Origin: Citrobacter tructae
GTDB taxonomy: Bacteria > Pseudomonadota > Gammaproteobacteria > Enterobacterales > Enterobacteriaceae
DNA: 64,000 bases
NCBI RefSeq assembly: GCF_004684345.1
Contig: NZ_CP038469.1
Location: forward strand, 2,170,001-2,234,000
Direction of reading: 5' to 3'
The position numbers and the translations under genes are program-made. Below the pieces are notes generated by a model. The model ran no database searches. It was not told where the DNA came from and saw nothing but the letters and a program-made list of their open reading frames with translations. Below are positions 16,871-26,581 of the stretch, in pieces (the stretch's first letter is position 1; every line of letters begins with the position of its first letter).

Positions 16871-16887
16871 AACTGGTATGACCTCTA
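16871..16887. promoter_or_regulatory. Candidate FadR operator upstream of fadM
   Basis: AACTGGTATGACCTCTA shares AACTGGT and the central GAC with the FadR palindrome AACTGGTCNGACCAGTT; the right half is weaker. It is 57 bp upstream of the fadM start. FadR repression of fadM is known in E. coli. Confidence 0.6.
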
Positions 16888-16920
16888 CATTTTGGCAAAC
16901 TTTCAGCACTCTGCAAGTTA

Positions 16921-17330
<410 letters not shown>

Positions 17331-17378
17331 GATAACGGGGTGTATAACGGCAGACAAATGGCAAAGTTCAGAAATGGA

Positions 17379-17400
17379 AAAGGCCGCGAAAGCGGCCTTT
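17379..17400 (-). terminator. Hairpin after ppiD
   Basis: AAAGGCCGC, loop GAAA, GCGGCCTTT form a perfect 9-bp stem 42 bp past the ppiD stop. The following minus-strand sequence is only partly T-rich (TTCCATTTC). Confidence 0.7.
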
Positions 17401-17441
17401 GGTGTATACAACTTTTTGCAATTATTTGCGAAGCGTCTCGA

Positions 17442-19316
17442 TTATTGCTGCTGTTCCAGCGCATCACCGATTTTAATTTTTGCCGCTTTACGCAGGTTGC
17501 TCATCAGCGCTTCGAAGACAATCTGTGCATTGTTCTGGGTAATACCCTGAACCATTGCTTTCTTCTGCGCTTCAGGCATCGAACCGGCTTTCACCTCGTC
17601 CAGCGCCAGCAGAACAACGTTGCCCTGCATGTCGTTTGCCACGCCGTAGCTCGGCTTGTCCTTCGCTGGCAGGCTCAGGCCAAACGCCGCCTGGCTCAGC
17701 GGATCCTGACCGGTACGGCTCAGGGTTTTCGCTTCACCAAAGCTCAGACCCGCTGCTTTCATTGCATCAGTGCCTTTACCGGCTTTCAGCTCCGCCAGCA
17801 GTTTGTCGGCATCAAGCTTCGCCTGCTGCTCAGCTTTATTGTGCTTAACGAGTGCAGTAACCTGCTCTTTCACTTCAGCCAGAGGCTTAACGGCTTCGGC
17901 TTTGTGCTCTGCAATACGCAGCACAAACGCGCGATCGCCATCCACGGTGATGATGTCAGAGTTACTACCAGGCGTACCGTTCTCACCAACCAGACCGCCA
18001 TTGAAAATGATGTCTGAAACAGGTTTGAAATTCAGCTCTTCCGGCAGGTTGTCACGGCTAAACCAGCCCGTTTCAACTGCTTTCATACCCGCAGCCTGCT
18101 CCGCACCTGCGAGGGATTCATTGTCGTTGCTTGCCGCATCGCTGACTTTCTGCTGCAGCGCATAATATGCGTCCAGCGCTTTTTCCTGCTTCACTTTCGC
18201 CGCGATATCATCACGCGCTTCGCTCAGCGGTTTAACCTGTGCTGGCTGGACATCATCCAGACGTGCCACGAGGAAACCCACAGAAGACTTGATTACGCCT
18301 GACAGCTGGCCTTTTTCTTTCAGGCCCGCATTCTTCAGCTCTTCTGGCGTGGTGGATTCTTCCAGCCATCCCATATCACCGCCGTTACGAGCAGAGATAA
18401 TGTCGGCGGATTTTTCCTTCGCCAGAGCTGCAAAATCACCGCCTTTGTTTAGCGCATCCAGTACCGCTTTGGCTTCATCTTCCGTTTTGGTCTGGATGAT
18501 GCTGTAGCGGTTACGCTGCGGTTGAGTGAACTGATCCTGATGCTGGTCATAATAAGACTGAATATCCGCATCGCTGGCCGTTTCCTGCATGGCTGCAGCA
18601 TCCAGCTTGATGTAGCTCACGCGGAACTGCTCCGGCATCATAAAGTGGTTTTTATTTTGCTCGTAGTAGCTGGCAACTTCCTGCTCGGTCACCGTCTGTT
18701 TCGCCGCAAGGGCGTTAACGTCGATTGTCGCTTCACGCACAACACGCTGCTGTGCGACCAGCGCAGCCAGCTCGTCCGTTTCGCCTTTCAGCATGAAGTC
18801 AGTCCCGGCAACGCCGTTGATCAATTGCTGGGTAGTGAGCTGGTTACGCAGTGCCTGAGCATACTGGTCCGCAGTCATCCCCATCTGATTAACAATCGCG
18901 TTATAGCGGTTGTTATCAAATTTACCGTCAACCTGGAAAGCAGGCGTTGAGAAGATAGCCTGTTTAACCTGCTCATCGCTGATACTGAGTTTCAGATCGC
19001 GAGAGTATTGGTCCAGCAGCGCTTCGTCGACCAGACGATTCAGCACCTGCTGGCGCAACGTTTTCATGTAGCCTTCATTCGCCGCCAGCTCAGAGAACTG
19101 ATCGCCCAGCTGTTGCTGCATGCGATTACGTTCACTGTTAAACGCATTCTCAAACTGCCCACGGCTAATTTCCTGGCCATTCACTTTTGCGGCGTAGTTG
19201 TTGCTTCCGCCAATCAGGTAACCACTCACGCCGGTCAAAATGAACGACACGATAATGATACCGAAAATAATCTTGAGCACGAGACTGTTAGCAGCCGTGC
19301 GTAAGCTGTCCATCAT
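17442..19316 (-). CDS. ppiD: Periplasmic folding chaperone PpiD (SurA/parvulin family)
   Basis: A 624-residue inner-membrane-anchored chaperone. A short cytosolic N-terminus is followed by one membrane segment (about residues 14-34, IIFGIIIVSFILTGVSGYLI), a SurA-like N-terminal domain, and a parvulin domain near 265-360 (RNRYSIIQTKTEDEAKAVLD ... GGDMGW). The E. coli protein lacks clear prolyl isomerase activity and assists clients leaving SecYEG. ATG codons at 19316 and 19313 are both in frame. It is upstream of ybaV and downstream of hupB. Confidence 0.97.
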   Translation of the reverse strand: MMDSLRTAANSLVLKIIFGIIIVSFILTGVSGYLIGGSNNYAAKVNGQEISRGQFENAFNSERNRMQQQLGDQFSELAANEGYMKTLRQQVLNRLVDEALLDQYSRDLKLSISDEQVKQAIFSTPAFQVDGKFDNNRYNAIVNQMGMTADQYAQALRNQLTTQQLINGVAGTDFMLKGETDELAALVAQQRVVREATIDVNALAAKQTVTEQEVASYYEQNKNHFMMPEQFRVSYIKLDAAAMQETASDADIQSYYDQHQDQFTQPQRNRYSIIQTKTEDEAKAVLDALNKGGDFAALAKEKSADIISARNGGDMGWLEESTTPEELKNAGLKEKGQLSGVIKSSVGFLVARLDDVQPAQVKPLSEARDDIAAKVKQEKALDAYYALQQKVSDAASNDNESLAGAEQAAGMKAVETGWFSRDNLPEELNFKPVSDIIFNGGLVGENGTPGSNSDIITVDGDRAFVLRIAEHKAEAVKPLAEVKEQVTALVKHNKAEQQAKLDADKLLAELKAGKGTDAMKAAGLSFGEAKTLSRTGQDPLSQAAFGLSLPAKDKPSYGVANDMQGNVVLLALDEVKAGSMPEAQKKAMVQGITQNNAQIVFEALMSNLRKAAKIKIGDALEQQQ

Positions 19317-19455
19317 GGTGTAACCACACTCCGCTGTAGGTGACTGTATACCTCACGCAGCATAGCGTTTCCTGAACGCTGCGCGGAAAGGTCTATTGTG
19401 ACAAGAAACAGGGGCAATTGTCAGCCCACAACACGTAGAAAGTCCCGGAATCACA

Positions 19456-19484
19456 AATAAAAAAGGCACATCTGTTGATGCGCC
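19456..19484 (-). terminator. hupB intrinsic terminator
   Basis: On the minus strand GGCGCATC, loop AACA, GATGTGCC (one G-T pair) is followed by TTTTTTATTT. It lies about 35 bp past the hupB stop. Confidence 0.85.
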
Positions 19485-19519
19485 CTTGTACTTAGTCACA
19501 TCCCCATAGGGGGAATCAC

Positions 19520-19792
19520 TTAGTTTACCGCGTCTTTCAGTGCTTTACCTGCACGGAAACCCGGTACTTTAGCCGCAGCAATGGTGATCTCTTTACCAGT
19601 TTGCGGGTTGCGACCAGTACGGGCAGCACGCTCTTTAACGGCAAAAGTACCAAAACCTACCAGCGCTACGTCATCACCTTCTTTCAGGGATTCGGTAACA
19701 GAAGCAATAATTGCATCTAACGCACGTCCAGCCGCAGCTTTAGAGATATCAGCCCCTGCAGCAATTTTGTCGATCAGTTGAGATTTATTCAC
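19520..19792 (-). CDS. hupB: DNA-binding protein HU-beta
   Basis: A 90-residue nucleoid protein, HU beta subunit. The beta-arm tip RNPQTGKEI, with the intercalating proline, and the signature GFGTFAVKERAARTGRNP are present. It forms homodimers or HU-alpha/beta heterodimers that bend DNA. The start is GTG at 19792, with a GAGGA ribosome site. It follows lon in the usual lon-hupB-ppiD order. Confidence 0.98.
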   Translation of the reverse strand: MNKSQLIDKIAAGADISKAAAGRALDAIIASVTESLKEGDDVALVGFGTFAVKERAARTGRNPQTGKEITIAAAKVPGFRAGKALKDAVN

Positions 19793-19931
19793 TCTTCTCT
19801 TCCTCTTTATAATTTATATCGCACCGGAATCCTTCAAAGTGCGAACGCGCAGCAGTTATATCAGGCCTGCCATGCCCTTACAACACCCGTTAATGATGGC
19901 AAGCCTAATCCGTCATCTAAATTAGCTATAC

Positions 19932-19979
19932 AAAAAAAGGCTGGCAAGTCCGAAATGGCCTGCCAGCCCTATTTTTATT
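19932..19979 (-). terminator. lon terminator (usable in both directions)
   Basis: GGCTGGCA (19939-19946) pairs with TGCCAGCC (19961-19968) around a 14-base loop. Seven A's flank the left side, giving a T-run for lon on the minus strand; a T-rich stretch is also on the right. Confidence 0.85.
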
Positions 19980-20000
19980 AGTGCTCTTTGCGCGAGGTCA

Positions 20001-22355
20001 CTATTTTGCCGTCACAACCTGCATTCCAGACGGTTCGTTTTGCAGCGCAAGAGTAAGAACTTCCTCAATGCGTTTCACCGGATGGATGTCCAGATCGGCG
20101 ATAACGTTGTCCGGAATCTCTTCCAGGTCACGTTTGTTTTCATCAGGAATTAAGACCGTTTTGATACCGCCACGGTGTGCTGCCAACAGTTTTTCTTTCA
20201 AACCACCGATCGGCAGAACCTGACCACGCAGGGTAATTTCGCCGGTCATGGCGACATCCGCACGAACCGGATTCCCGGTCAGACAAGAGACCAGCGCGGT
20301 GCACATGGCAATACCCGCGCTCGGGCCGTCTTTTGGCGTCGCCCCTTCCGGTACGTGAACGTGGATGTCGCGTTTTTCGTAAAAATCCGGATTAATACCC
20401 AGTTTTTCCGCACGCGCACGCACCACGGTCAGTGCAGCCTGAATGGACTCCTGCATGACTTCGCCCAGAGAGCCGGTGTAGGTCAGCTTACCTTTACCCG
20501 GTACGCAGGCGGTTTCGATGGTCAGCAGATCGCCGCCAACTTCCGTCCACGCCAGACCGGTCACCTGACCCACGCGGTTTTCGTTGTCCGCACGGCCATA
20601 GTCAAAGCGCTGTACACCCAGGTAGTCATGCAGGTTATCGCCGTTGATCTCAATATGTTTCAGCGACTTATCAAGCAACAGCTGTTTAACCGCTTTGCGG
20701 CACAGTTTGGAGATTTCACGCTCCAGGCTACGCACGCCCGCTTCACGGGTGTAGTAACGAATAATGCCCACAATGGCGCTATCGTCGACCGTCAACTCGC
20801 CTTTTTTCAGCGCATTACGCTCAATCTGCTTCGGCAGCAGGTGGCGTTTAGCAATGTTCAGCTTTTCATCTTCGGTATAACCAGACAGACGGATCACTTC
20901 CATACGATCCAGCAACGGTGCCGGAATGTTCATGGAGTTAGACGTCGCAACAAACATCACGTCGCTGAGATCGTAGTCCACTTCCAGGTAGTGATCGCTG
21001 AACGCCACGTTCTGTTCTGGATCCAGCACTTCGAGCAGTGCTGAAGCCGGATCGCCGCGCATGTCGGAAGACATTTTGTCGATCTCATCGAGCAGGAACA
21101 GCGGGTTTTTAACGCCCACTTTAGCCATTTTTTGGATCAATTTGCCCGGCATTGAACCGATATAGGTCCGGCGGTGACCACGGATTTCCGCTTCGTCACG
21201 TACGCCGCCCAGCGCCATACGGATGTATTTACGTCCGGTGGCTTTGGCGATGGACTGTCCCAGAGAGGTTTTACCCACCCCTGGCGGCCCAACCAGACAC
21301 AGGATCGGCCCCTTAATTTTGTTAACACGGCTTTGAACCGCAAGATACTCAAGAATGCGATCTTTCACGCGCTCCAGACCATAATGGTCGGTATCAAGGA
21401 TTTCCTGCGCCTGACGCAGATCTTTTTTGACCTTGCTACGCGCGTTCCACGGCACCTGTACCATCCAGTCGATGTAGCCGCGTACCACGGTGGCTTCAGC
21501 CGACATCGGAGACATCATTTTCAGCTTCTGCAGTTCTGCTTCCGCTTTCTCTTTTGCCTCTTTCGGCATTTTCGCCGCGTCGATTTTACGCTTCAGCGCT
21601 TCGTTTTCATCCGGCGCATCGTCCATCTCGCCGAGCTCTTTCTGAATAGCTTTCATCTGCTCGTTCAGATAGTACTCACGCTGGGATTTTTCCATCTGCT
21701 TTTTCACGCGGTTGCGAATACGCTTCTCAACCTGCAGCAGATCGATTTCAGACTCCATCATCGCCATCAGATATTCCAGACGTTCGTTAACGTCGGACAT
21801 CTCCAGCACGGACTGTTTGTCCGCCAGCTTCAGCGGCATATGCGCTGCGATGGTGTCCGCCAGACGTGCAGGATCGTCAATGCTATTAAGCGACGTCAGC
21901 ACTTCTGGTGGGATTTTCTTGTTCAGCTTGATATAGCCTTCGAACTGGCTGATTGCGGTACGCACCAGCACTTCCTGTTCGCGCTCATCAATGGCCGGCG
22001 AATCAAGGTACTCTGCTTTCGCAGAGAAATGCTCGCCGTTATCAGACAGCGCAGAAATACGCGCGCGCTGTAACCCCTCGACCAGCACTTTTACGGTGCC
22101 GTCAGGCAGTTTCAGCATCTGCAAAATAGAGGCCACGGTCCCGACGGTGAAAAGATCGTTTACACCCGGCTCATCCGTTGACGCTTCTTTCTGTGCGACC
22201 AGCATGATTTTTTTATCATGGTCCATGGCCGCTTCCAGACAACGGATAGATTTTTCCCGCCCTACAAATAAGGGTATGACCATGTGCGGATAAACCACCA
22301 CATCGCGCAACGGCAATACGGGGATTTCAATGCGTTCAGAACGCTCAGGATTCAT
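20001..22355 (-). CDS. lon: ATP-dependent protease La (Lon)
   Basis: A 784-residue AAA+ serine protease. The N-terminal substrate-binding LON domain (1-190) and coiled-coil are followed by the ATPase with Walker A GPPGVGKTS and Walker B FLLDEID, then the protease domain with Ser679 in KDGPSAG and the partner lysine in LPIGGLKEK. It degrades misfolded proteins and specific regulators such as SulA and RcsA. The start at 22355 gives exactly the E. coli length and the same AGAGAGAGCTCT leader. Regulated by heat shock through the sigma-32 promoter at 22438-22465. Confidence 0.99.
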   Translation of the reverse strand: MNPERSERIEIPVLPLRDVVVYPHMVIPLFVGREKSIRCLEAAMDHDKKIMLVAQKEASTDEPGVNDLFTVGTVASILQMLKLPDGTVKVLVEGLQRARISALSDNGEHFSAKAEYLDSPAIDEREQEVLVRTAISQFEGYIKLNKKIPPEVLTSLNSIDDPARLADTIAAHMPLKLADKQSVLEMSDVNERLEYLMAMMESEIDLLQVEKRIRNRVKKQMEKSQREYYLNEQMKAIQKELGEMDDAPDENEALKRKIDAAKMPKEAKEKAEAELQKLKMMSPMSAEATVVRGYIDWMVQVPWNARSKVKKDLRQAQEILDTDHYGLERVKDRILEYLAVQSRVNKIKGPILCLVGPPGVGKTSLGQSIAKATGRKYIRMALGGVRDEAEIRGHRRTYIGSMPGKLIQKMAKVGVKNPLFLLDEIDKMSSDMRGDPASALLEVLDPEQNVAFSDHYLEVDYDLSDVMFVATSNSMNIPAPLLDRMEVIRLSGYTEDEKLNIAKRHLLPKQIERNALKKGELTVDDSAIVGIIRYYTREAGVRSLEREISKLCRKAVKQLLLDKSLKHIEINGDNLHDYLGVQRFDYGRADNENRVGQVTGLAWTEVGGDLLTIETACVPGKGKLTYTGSLGEVMQESIQAALTVVRARAEKLGINPDFYEKRDIHVHVPEGATPKDGPSAGIAMCTALVSCLTGNPVRADVAMTGEITLRGQVLPIGGLKEKLLAAHRGGIKTVLIPDENKRDLEEIPDNVIADLDIHPVKRIEEVLTLALQNEPSGMQVVTAK

Positions 22356-22437
22356 AGAGCTCTCTCTTAGTTTAGTGTCCGCCAGGTAATCAGATGGTAA
22401 AGCTGTGCTTCTTACCACCGTTAACATGTATGTCAGT

Positions 22438-22465
22438 ATATGGGGATGTTTCCCACACATTCAAC
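22438..22465 (-). promoter_or_regulatory. Sigma-32 heat-shock promoter of lon
   Basis: The minus strand has GTTGAA (22460-22465), 14 bp, then CCCCATAT (22438-22445), close to the sigma-32 pattern CTTGAA-N13/14-CCCCATNT. The sequence is nearly the same as the known E. coli lon promoter. Confidence 0.9.
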
Positions 22466-22480
22466 GCCATGTTTACGGAA

Positions 22481-22513
22481 AAATAAAAGGGGAGATAAAA
22501 TCCCCCCTTTTTG
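22481..22513 (-). terminator. clpX terminator
   Basis: AAAAGGGGA pairs with the CCCCCCTTTTT stretch across a short A-rich loop, with two extra C's bulged. Further A/T bases give a T-rich tail on the minus strand. It lies between clpX and the lon promoter. Confidence 0.7.
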
Positions 22514-22539
22514 ATTAACCGATTGTATGAAATGGTTAA

Positions 22540-23814
22540 TTATTCGCCAGACGCCTGCTGCGCTTCCGGCTTACCGTAAATCAGTAATGGCTTGCTCTGA
22601 CCACCGATAACGGACTCGTCGATGACCACTTTTTCGACGTCTTCCATGGAAGGCAGATCGTACATGGTGTCGAGCAGTGCGGCTTCTACGATAGAACGCA
22701 GACCACGCGCACCGGTTTTACGTGCCATCGCTTTCTTGGCGATAGCATCCAGCGCTTCATCACGGAATTCCAGATCCACACCTTCAAGATTGAACAGCGC
22801 CTGATACTGCTTGGTCAGGGCATTTTTCGGTTCTTTCAGGATCTGGATCAGTGCGTCTTCGCTCAGCTCGGTCAGCGTTGCCACTACTGGCAGACGACCG
22901 ATGAACTCAGGGATCAGACCAAATTTGATCAGATCTTCCGGCTCAACCTGCGACAGCAGTTCGCCTTCGCTGGCTTTATCAGACTGGGCTTTTACCGTCG
23001 CGCCAAAACCAATGCCGGAGCCGGTTTCAACACGGTTAGCAATCACCTTATCCAGACCGGCAAATGCGCCACCACAGATAAACAGGATCTTAGAGGTATC
23101 AACCTGTAAGAACTCCTGCTGCGGATGCTTGCGTCCACCCTGCGGCGGAACAGCGGCAACCGTACCTTCGATCAGTTTCAACAGCGCTTGCTGTACGCCT
23201 TCGCCGGAAACATCACGCGTAATCGACGGGTTGTCTGATTTACGTGAGATCTTGTCGATCTCATCAATATAGACAATACCGCGCTGCGCTTTTTGCACGT
23301 CGTAATCGCACTTCTGCAACAATTTCTGAATGATATTTTCAACGTCCTCACCCACATAACCCGCTTCGGTCAGGGTGGTGGCGTCGGCCATGGTGAACGG
23401 AACGTCCAGCAGGCGCGCCAGCGTTTCAGCCAGCAGCGTTTTACCGGAACCCGTCGGGCCAATCAGCAGGATGTTACTTTTGCCCAACTCAACGCCATTG
23501 CTGGTGTCGCCGTTGCGCAGACGTTTGTAATGGTTGTATACCGCGACCGCCAGCACTTTCTTCGCCTGCTCCTGACCGATAACGTAATCGTCCAGGTGGT
23601 TGCGAATTTCATGTGGCGTCGGCAGCGCACTGCGTTCACGGTGCGGTGCTACTTCCTTAATCTCTTCGCGAATGATGTCGTTACATAAATCAACACATTC
23701 GTCGCAGATATACACGGATGGTCCGGCAATCAGCTTGCGCACTTCATGCTGGCTTTTGCCGCAAAAAGAGCAGTACAACAATTTGCCCGAGCCATCTTTG
23801 CGTTTATCTGTCAT
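22540..23814 (-). CDS. clpX: ATP-dependent unfoldase ClpX
   Basis: A 424-residue AAA+ unfoldase that recognises substrates and feeds them to ClpP. Zinc-binding domain: CSFCGKSQ...CDECVDLC at residues 15-39. Walker A GPTGSGKT, pore loop GYVGED, Walker B IVYIDEIDKI, and the ClpP-docking IGF loop in GSGIGFGA are all visible. It sits downstream of clpP with a 251-bp gap that holds an ERIC element, unusually long for this operon. Confidence 0.99.
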   Translation of the reverse strand: MTDKRKDGSGKLLYCSFCGKSQHEVRKLIAGPSVYICDECVDLCNDIIREEIKEVAPHRERSALPTPHEIRNHLDDYVIGQEQAKKVLAVAVYNHYKRLRNGDTSNGVELGKSNILLIGPTGSGKTLLAETLARLLDVPFTMADATTLTEAGYVGEDVENIIQKLLQKCDYDVQKAQRGIVYIDEIDKISRKSDNPSITRDVSGEGVQQALLKLIEGTVAAVPPQGGRKHPQQEFLQVDTSKILFICGGAFAGLDKVIANRVETGSGIGFGATVKAQSDKASEGELLSQVEPEDLIKFGLIPEFIGRLPVVATLTELSEDALIQILKEPKNALTKQYQALFNLEGVDLEFRDEALDAIAKKAMARKTGARGLRSIVEAALLDTMYDLPSMEDVEKVVIDESVIGGQSKPLLIYGKPEAQQASGE

Positions 23815-23915
23815 GGGTCAAAACCTCTTCTTTGTTCTTTGTGCCGCACACGACGACGCAAATGCCATTCTCAGGCGCAAGCCGCTTGTCAGCGTTGTGC
23901 CGCCCTTCATTAGTA

Positions 23916-24042
23916 TATACACAAAATCATTCGAGCTACATCGAGGCGGCGACTAAGTGACTCCCCAGGCGCTTACATAAGTAAGTAACTGGGGGGAGCG
24001 CTGGCAGCCAACAAATAGGTAGCGTGAAGGATGAAGTGTATA
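23916..24042 (+). repeat. ERIC element between clpP and clpX
   Basis: A full-length (127 bp) ERIC copy bounded by TATA at both ends. The core CTCCCCAGGCGCTTACATAAGTAAGTAACTGGGG is an inverted repeat, then GCAGCCAAC and GTGAAGGATGAAGTGTATA. It lies wholly in the clpP-clpX gap, so it should be transcribed in the clpPX mRNA and can fold into a long hairpin. Confidence 0.93.
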
Positions 24043-24065
24043 GCGGCACACTTGCGCCCTCGGCA

Positions 24066-24689
24066 TCAATTACGATGGGTCAAAATCGAGTCGACCAGAC
24101 CATACTCTACTGCTTCAGAAGCAGAGAGGAAGCGATCGCGCTCGGTATCACGTTCAATCTGCTCAAGCGATTGACCCGTATGATGCGCCATGAGTTCATT
24201 CATGCGCCCTTTCACTTTAAGAATTTCACGGGCATGAATTTCAATATCCGTTGCCTGGCCCTGGTAACCGCCCAGAGGCTGGTGGATCATGACGCGAGAA
24301 TTAGGCAGGCAGAAACGTTTATCTTTTGCCCCTGCAGTCAATAAGAACGCGCCCATTGAGCACGCCTGACCCATACAAATGGTGCTGACGTCCGGCTTAA
24401 TAAACTGCATGGTGTCATAGATAGACATCCCTGCGGTAATCACCCCACCCGGGGAGTTGATGTACAGGTAGATATCTTTTTCCGGGTTTTCCGCTTCCAG
24501 GAACAGCATCTGCGCCACGATCAGGTTAGCCATATGGTCTTCGACCTGGCCTGTCAGAAAAATGACGCGTTCCTTAAGTAGACGAGAATAGATATCAAAA
24601 GAGCGCTCGCCACGTGAGGTCTGTTCAATGACCATCGGCACCAGCGCCATATGGGGTGCAAAGTTATCTCGTTCGCCGCTGTATGACAT
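24066..24689 (-). CDS. clpP: ATP-dependent Clp protease proteolytic subunit
   Basis: A 207-residue serine protease subunit that assembles into two stacked heptamers and works with ClpX or ClpA. The catalytic Ser is in GQACSMGAFL, the His in MIHQPLGG, and the Asp in the region after QIERDTERDRF. E. coli has Ala where this protein has Cys just before the catalytic Ser; that occurs in other gamma-proteobacteria as I recall. The start at 24689 follows AGGAGACGG. The N-terminal 14 residues would be removed as a propeptide. Confidence 0.98.
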   Translation of the reverse strand: MSYSGERDNFAPHMALVPMVIEQTSRGERSFDIYSRLLKERVIFLTGQVEDHMANLIVAQMLFLEAENPEKDIYLYINSPGGVITAGMSIYDTMQFIKPDVSTICMGQACSMGAFLLTAGAKDKRFCLPNSRVMIHQPLGGYQGQATDIEIHAREILKVKGRMNELMAHHTGQSLEQIERDTERDRFLSASEAVEYGLVDSILTHRN

Positions 24690-24769
24690 TTCCGTCTCCT
24701 GGATAAAATTTGAAAAAACCTGCTGTGCTGATTGTAACCTTATGGACGGATTATCAGCTAGTCCCTCTG

Positions 24770-24798
24770 TAATGGGTACGACATCGCCATAATTCAAG
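24770..24798 (-). promoter_or_regulatory. Candidate sigma-32 promoter of clpP
   Basis: The minus strand has CTTGAA (24793-24798), 15 bp, then ACCCATTA (24770-24777), resembling the heat-shock consensus. clpPX is known to be heat inducible in E. coli. It sits about 80 bp before the clpP start. Confidence 0.7.
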
Positions 24799-24870
24799 CA
24801 TAACAATCTTTTGTTGTAACGCTAACACTGAAACGGTGTTTTCGCACTCTTCCCATGCAAAATGCGTGAC

Positions 24871-24901
24871 AAAAAAAAACCCGCCACCGGAAGGTGACGG
24901 G
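24871..24901 (-). terminator. tig intrinsic terminator
   Basis: CCCGCCACC, loop GGAA, GGTGACGGG (one mismatched pair) followed on the minus strand by nine T's, 35 bp past the tig stop. A strong intrinsic terminator. Confidence 0.93.
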
Positions 24902-24936
24902 CTTATGTGCGAATTTCGTGCTAAAAAAGCAACGAA

Positions 24937-26235
24937 TTACGCCTGCTGGTTCATCAGTTCATTGAAGGTAGTGGCTTTTTCAGACACTTTCGCTTTCGCC
25001 AGAACTGCTTCAACAGCCTGCTCTTCCAGAGCGACGTTGCGCATGTTTTCCATCAGCTCTTTGTTTTTGCTGTAGAATTCAACAACTTCTTTCGGATCTT
25101 CATAAGCAGAAGCCATCTCTTCGATCAGGCCTTTTACGCGTTCTTCATCAGCTTTCAGCTCGTTGGTACGAATCACTTCGCCCAGCAGCAGACCAACAAC
25201 AACGCGACGCTTAGCCTGTTCTTCGAACAGTTCACGCGGCAGTTCCAGAGCTTGTTTCTCGTTGCCACCGAAACGCTGTGCAGCCTGACGACGCAGAACA
25301 TCGATTTCGTTGTCGATCATAGCAACAGGAACGTCGATGTCGTTCGCTTTTACCAGACCTTCGATCGCCTGAGACTTAACGCGGTTACGCACGGCGCCTT
25401 TCAGCTCGCGTTCCATGTTTTTACGCACTTCAGCACGCAGACCGGCAACAGAACCATCTTCCACGCCGAAACGCTTGATGAATTCTTCAGTCAATTCTGG
25501 CAGTTCGCGTTCTTCAACTTTCTTCAGGTTGATAACGAATTTAGCCGCTTTACCTTTCAGGTTTTCAGCGTGGTAATCTTCCGGGAAGGTTACTTCGATA
25601 GTGAACTCTTCGCCAGCTTTGTGACCTTTAACGCCTTCTTCAAAGCCCGGGATCATACGACCCTGGCCCATCGCCAGTACGAAGTCAGACGCTTTGCCGC
25701 CTTCGAACTCTTCGCCGTCTACAGAACCAGTGAAGTCGATGGTGACGCGGTCTTCTGCATCAGCAGCGCCGTCTTTGTCTTTCCAGGTAGCCTGCTGCTT
25801 GCGCAGGGTATCCAGCATAACGTCAACGTCAGCGTCGGTGACTTCAACAACCGGTTTTTCAACTTCGATTGCGTCCAGACCGGTCAGTTCAACTTCCGGA
25901 TAAACTTCAAATTCTACCGCGTAGGTGAAATCTTCACCCAGCTTGTATTCGCCCGGAACGTAGGTCGGGGAGCCAGCCGGATTAATTTTTTCTTTGATGA
26001 TTGCATCAACGAAGTGACGGCTCATCAGGTCACCCAGAACGTCCTGGCGAACAGAAGCGCCATAACGCTGAGCAACAACATTCATCGGTACTTTTCCCTT
26101 GCGAAAGCCGTCAATACGCACTTTCTTCGCTACGTTGACCAGCTCGCTTTTCACAGCGGTCTCGATGCTGTCAGCAGCGATAGTAATCGTTACACGGCGG
26201 CCAAGGCCTTGAGTGGTTTCAACTGAAACTTGCAT
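24937..26235 (-). CDS. tig: Trigger factor (ribosome-associated chaperone)
   Basis: A 432-residue chaperone that binds ribosomal protein L23 at the exit tunnel. The ribosome-docking signature FRKGKVP is at residues 44-50. The FKBP-type prolyl isomerase domain (about 150-245) contains DRVTIDFTGSVDGEEFEGG and MIPGFEEGVKGH. The rest is the helical cradle. A monocistronic unit with its own promoter and terminator, between clpP and bolA. Confidence 0.98.
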   Translation of the reverse strand: MQVSVETTQGLGRRVTITIAADSIETAVKSELVNVAKKVRIDGFRKGKVPMNVVAQRYGASVRQDVLGDLMSRHFVDAIIKEKINPAGSPTYVPGEYKLGEDFTYAVEFEVYPEVELTGLDAIEVEKPVVEVTDADVDVMLDTLRKQQATWKDKDGAADAEDRVTIDFTGSVDGEEFEGGKASDFVLAMGQGRMIPGFEEGVKGHKAGEEFTIEVTFPEDYHAENLKGKAAKFVINLKKVEERELPELTEEFIKRFGVEDGSVAGLRAEVRKNMERELKGAVRNRVKSQAIEGLVKANDIDVPVAMIDNEIDVLRRQAAQRFGGNEKQALELPRELFEEQAKRRVVVGLLLGEVIRTNELKADEERVKGLIEEMASAYEDPKEVVEFYSKNKELMENMRNVALEEQAVEAVLAKAKVSEKATTFNELMNQQA

Positions 26236-26382
26236 CTTGTTACCTCAAAAAATCACAGTGCTCGGTCAACTCTTCTCCGCAAGCACAGGTTGTTGGCTTC
26301 GCGGAACCGGGATGTTCTCATAATCAATCACATTCCCTGTCGTCAGAATCATCCCGAAGACATTCCGAAAAATAAGACGCGC

Positions 26383-26411
26383 ATTATAGCGGCATCACTT
26401 TTATGAGTCGA
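26383..26411 (-). promoter_or_regulatory. tig promoter
   Basis: TATAAT (26383-26388) with TCGACT (26406-26411) 17 bp upstream, read on the minus strand. Transcription would begin near 26376, leaving a leader of about 140 bases. In the rest of the 346-bp bolA-tig gap I see only the bolA terminator. Confidence 0.65.
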
Positions 26412-26504
26412 GAACGGTTATCGCGCGTTGCTGCGGCTTTTTTCACAATTCCCGGCTAATTTTTGTCTGAATACTGTACGCCTGCCCCAGAATTCAGACA
26501 AAAC

Positions 26505-26526
26505 AAAACGGCCCGCAGGCCGTTTT
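26505..26526 (-). terminator. bolA terminator
   Basis: AAAACGGCC, loop CGCA, GGCCGTTTT, a perfect 9-bp stem whose A/T flank gives a T-run in the minus direction. Confidence 0.85.
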
Positions 26527-26581
26527 CACATAATCTGTAGCAACATACTGGAAAAGCGCCGGTTGTTGCAAATCCGTTTTT

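Noticed and set aside
17340..22073. Long open frames on the plus strand opposite ppiD and lon (for example 17340-18017, 20175-21044, 21174-22073).
   Set aside because: They are fully antisense to highly conserved genes; their peptides are His/Arg/Gln-rich with no recognisable domain, as expected from the codon bias of the true strand.
24066..24689. Cys in place of Ala next to the ClpP catalytic Ser, as a possible altered active site.
   Set aside because: The Ser, His and surrounding motif are intact, and as I recall the same Cys occurs in other gamma-proteobacterial ClpP proteins.
25252..26226. A 324-codon open frame on the plus strand opposite tig.
   Set aside because: Exact antisense of trigger factor, Phe-rich from the reverse of Glu/Lys codons, with no domain and no ribosome site.
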